Shown here: positions 42,989 through 43,942 of the stretch, one piece after another | Position numbering within the stretch: position 1 is the stretch's first letter | Layout: each line of letters begins with the position of its first letter | Source of the DNA: CBFGTV01 sp965652145 | GTDB lineage: Bacteria; Bacillota; Clostridia; Peptostreptococcales; Natronincolaceae | Length of the DNA stretch: 43,942 bases | Direction of reading: 5' to 3' | Assembly (NCBI GenBank): GCA_965652145.1 | Contig: CBFGTV010000027.1 | Span: forward strand, 1 to 43,942 | Made by a program: the position numbers and the translations under genes | The notes under the pieces: model-generated | The model's database searches: none | The model's input: the letters and a program-made list of their open reading frames with translations, nothing else | Told to the model about the DNA's origin: nothing

Positions 42989-43723
42989 TTGAAAAAAGTA
43001 TCAAAGCAAAGTGCTTTACCCCTTTACTATCAACTAAAGGAGAGTTTGGTTGAGATGATTGAAAATGAAGAGTTGAAACCAGGCGATCCTATCCTCCCTG
43101 AGCTTGAATTATGTAAATTACATAACATAAGCCGAATGACGGCTAGAAAGGCCATAATGGCCCTAGTGAATGAAGGATTGTTATATAGAGAGCAAGGAAA
43201 AGGTACCTTTGTATCAAAACCAAAAGAAAGACGCCAAATATCCAAATTAAAAGGATTTTCTGAGGAAATGGAGGAGAAGGGTTTAAAAACAAGCACTAAA
43301 CTTCTATCCTTCAATATTAAAAAAGCAACTAAGAAAATTAAAGCTCATTTACAATTGACTGATGATAACGATTTAATAATCGAAATAAGAAGATTAATGA
43401 TTATTGAGAATGAGCCATTTTCCTTGGAGACAGTATGTATACCTCATTATATGTGTCCAGATATCACAAAGGAAACAATTGAAGGTAATTCTTTATATAA
43501 GCTTTTGAGTGAAAACTATAACTATGTTATGGACTATGCCAAACAAAGTATAGCGCCAATAATTCCTGATGAGTACGAAAGTAGCATGTTAATGATACCG
43601 AAGGATACAATGTCTTTATTATTCAAAAGGAAATCATATTTAGTAGACGGCAGAGTAATTGAATATACAAAATGTATATACAGAAGTGATAAGTATAAGT
43701 ACGAGATCATACTGACCCCTTAA
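42989..43723 (+). CDS. GntR-family regulator, HutC subfamily (UTRA domain)
   Basis: A 244-residue DNA-binding repressor. The N-terminal winged helix (about 5-75) has LPLYYQLKESLVEMIE, then NISRMTARKAIMALVNEGL and GKGTFVSKP, as in GntR. The C-terminal UTRA ligand domain (about 95-240) has LIIEIRRLMIIENEPFSLE and VIEYTKCIYRSDKYKYEI. UTRA domains bind small effectors such as sugar phosphates or amino-acid metabolites; the ligand is not evident. The start is TTG 42989, following AGGAGTGAT; an ATG at 42982 is in another frame. It has a perfect promoter and a palindrome at the start site. No dedicated target operon is next to it, only the MgtC-like gene. Confidence 0.88.
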   Translation: MKKVSKQSALPLYYQLKESLVEMIENEELKPGDPILPELELCKLHNISRMTARKAIMALVNEGLLYREQGKGTFVSKPKERRQISKLKGFSEEMEEKGLKTSTKLLSFNIKKATKKIKAHLQLTDDNDLIIEIRRLMIIENEPFSLETVCIPHYMCPDITKETIEGNSLYKLLSENYNYVMDYAKQSIAPIIPDEYESSMLMIPKDTMSLLFKRKSYLVDGRVIEYTKCIYRSDKYKYEIILTP

Positions 43724-43839
43724 TGGACAAGTTAAAATAACATAGAAACAGAATTAGGGGGACAAAAAATGATATTGACAATTACAATGAAATGAGTAAA
43801 AGCTGCTAATATTATTACATAGGCCTTGAGGTGATATCT

Positions 43840-43942
43840 GTGAGTAGATACGAAATATTATTACGTTTTATTCTTTCAATCTTTGTTGGAGGGCTTATTG
43901 GTTATGAGAGAGAATATCAAAATAGGCCCGCCGGCTTTATTA
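43840..43942 (+). CDS. MgtC/SapB-family membrane protein, 3' end cut off by window
   Basis: The last 103 bases code the first 34 residues of an MgtC/SapB protein, starting at GTG 43840 with GAGGTGA five bases upstream. The visible part begins with RYEILLRFILSIFVGGLIGY, a first transmembrane helix, followed by EREYQNRPAGFI, the conserved GxERE...PAG segment that opens this family. Members are linked to magnesium limitation, virulence or an unknown transport role. The rest is outside the window. A minimal eight-codon frame at 43769-43795 sits upstream. Confidence 0.75.
   Translation, partial: MSRYEILLRFILSIFVGGLIGYEREYQNRPAGFI

Noticed and set aside
1..43942. tRNA, rRNA, intact insertion sequence or prophage
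   Set aside because: No cloverleaf, rRNA signature, transposase or phage structural gene was recognised on reading the intergenic regions and the translated genes.

Overview
This window is from a low-GC Firmicute. The gene content points to an anaerobic, motile, Alkaliphilus-like member of the Clostridia, although the genus is an inference. The clues are consensus sigma-A promoters and AGGAGG ribosome binding sites, several lipoproteins with lipoboxes, an S-layer-homology protein, an LTA-synthase-type enzyme, a hisZ/short-hisG histidine operon, a hemerythrin and a flagellar sigma-D-type promoter. No rRNA, tRNA, CRISPR array or intact insertion sequence was seen.

Layout. (1) 1-4950: envelope polysaccharide cluster with galU (5' end cut off), murJ, a VanZ-like gene and a WbpM/CapD-like nucleotide-sugar dehydratase, closed by a terminator. 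(2) 5091-9243: an exported flavoprotein reductase lipoprotein whose active-site residues look like urocanate reductase rather than fumarate reductase, followed by a YesM/YesN-type two-component system. (3) 9445-15928: a TolC-like protein, a small lipoprotein, a membrane-fusion lipoprotein and an RND pump gene broken by a small internal deletion with frameshift. (4) 15948-21273: a chemoreceptor on the minus strand, a large lipoprotein that seems to carry a beta-propeller inside a deacetylase-like domain, and a protein built on a 21-bp (7-residue) tandem repeat. (5) 21370-30691: hemerythrin, two tandem YihY paralogues, a DUF368 (PopT-type) transporter, an S-layer-homology protein, a methyltransferase, an AEC transporter preceded by a candidate pseudoknot/terminator leader RNA, a NERD-like membrane protein, and an unknown gene behind a sigma-D-like promoter. 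(6) 30792-38459: a compact histidine operon, hisZ-G-D-C-B-H-A-F-IE, with a consensus promoter, overlapping genes and a terminator. (7) 38593-40640: a radical-SAM/DNA-metabolism gene pair. (8) 40734-43942: an LTA-synthase-like enzyme, a GntR/HutC regulator with a palindrome at its own promoter, and the first codons of an MgtC-family gene.

The genes work together most clearly in three places. The histidine operon encodes the route from ATP plus PRPP to histidine, apart from histidinol-phosphatase. The reductase and adjacent two-component system look like a substrate-sensing respiratory module. MurJ, the DUF368 transporter, the WbpM-like enzyme and the LTA-synthase-like enzyme all serve lipid-linked envelope polymer assembly, though they are spread over three places.

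The observations most worth a second look are the AEC leader RNA (27460-27574), the urocanate-reductase-like active site, the propeller-in-deacetylase lipoprotein, the RND deletion, the sigma-D-like promoter of the 29701 gene and the radical-SAM pair.
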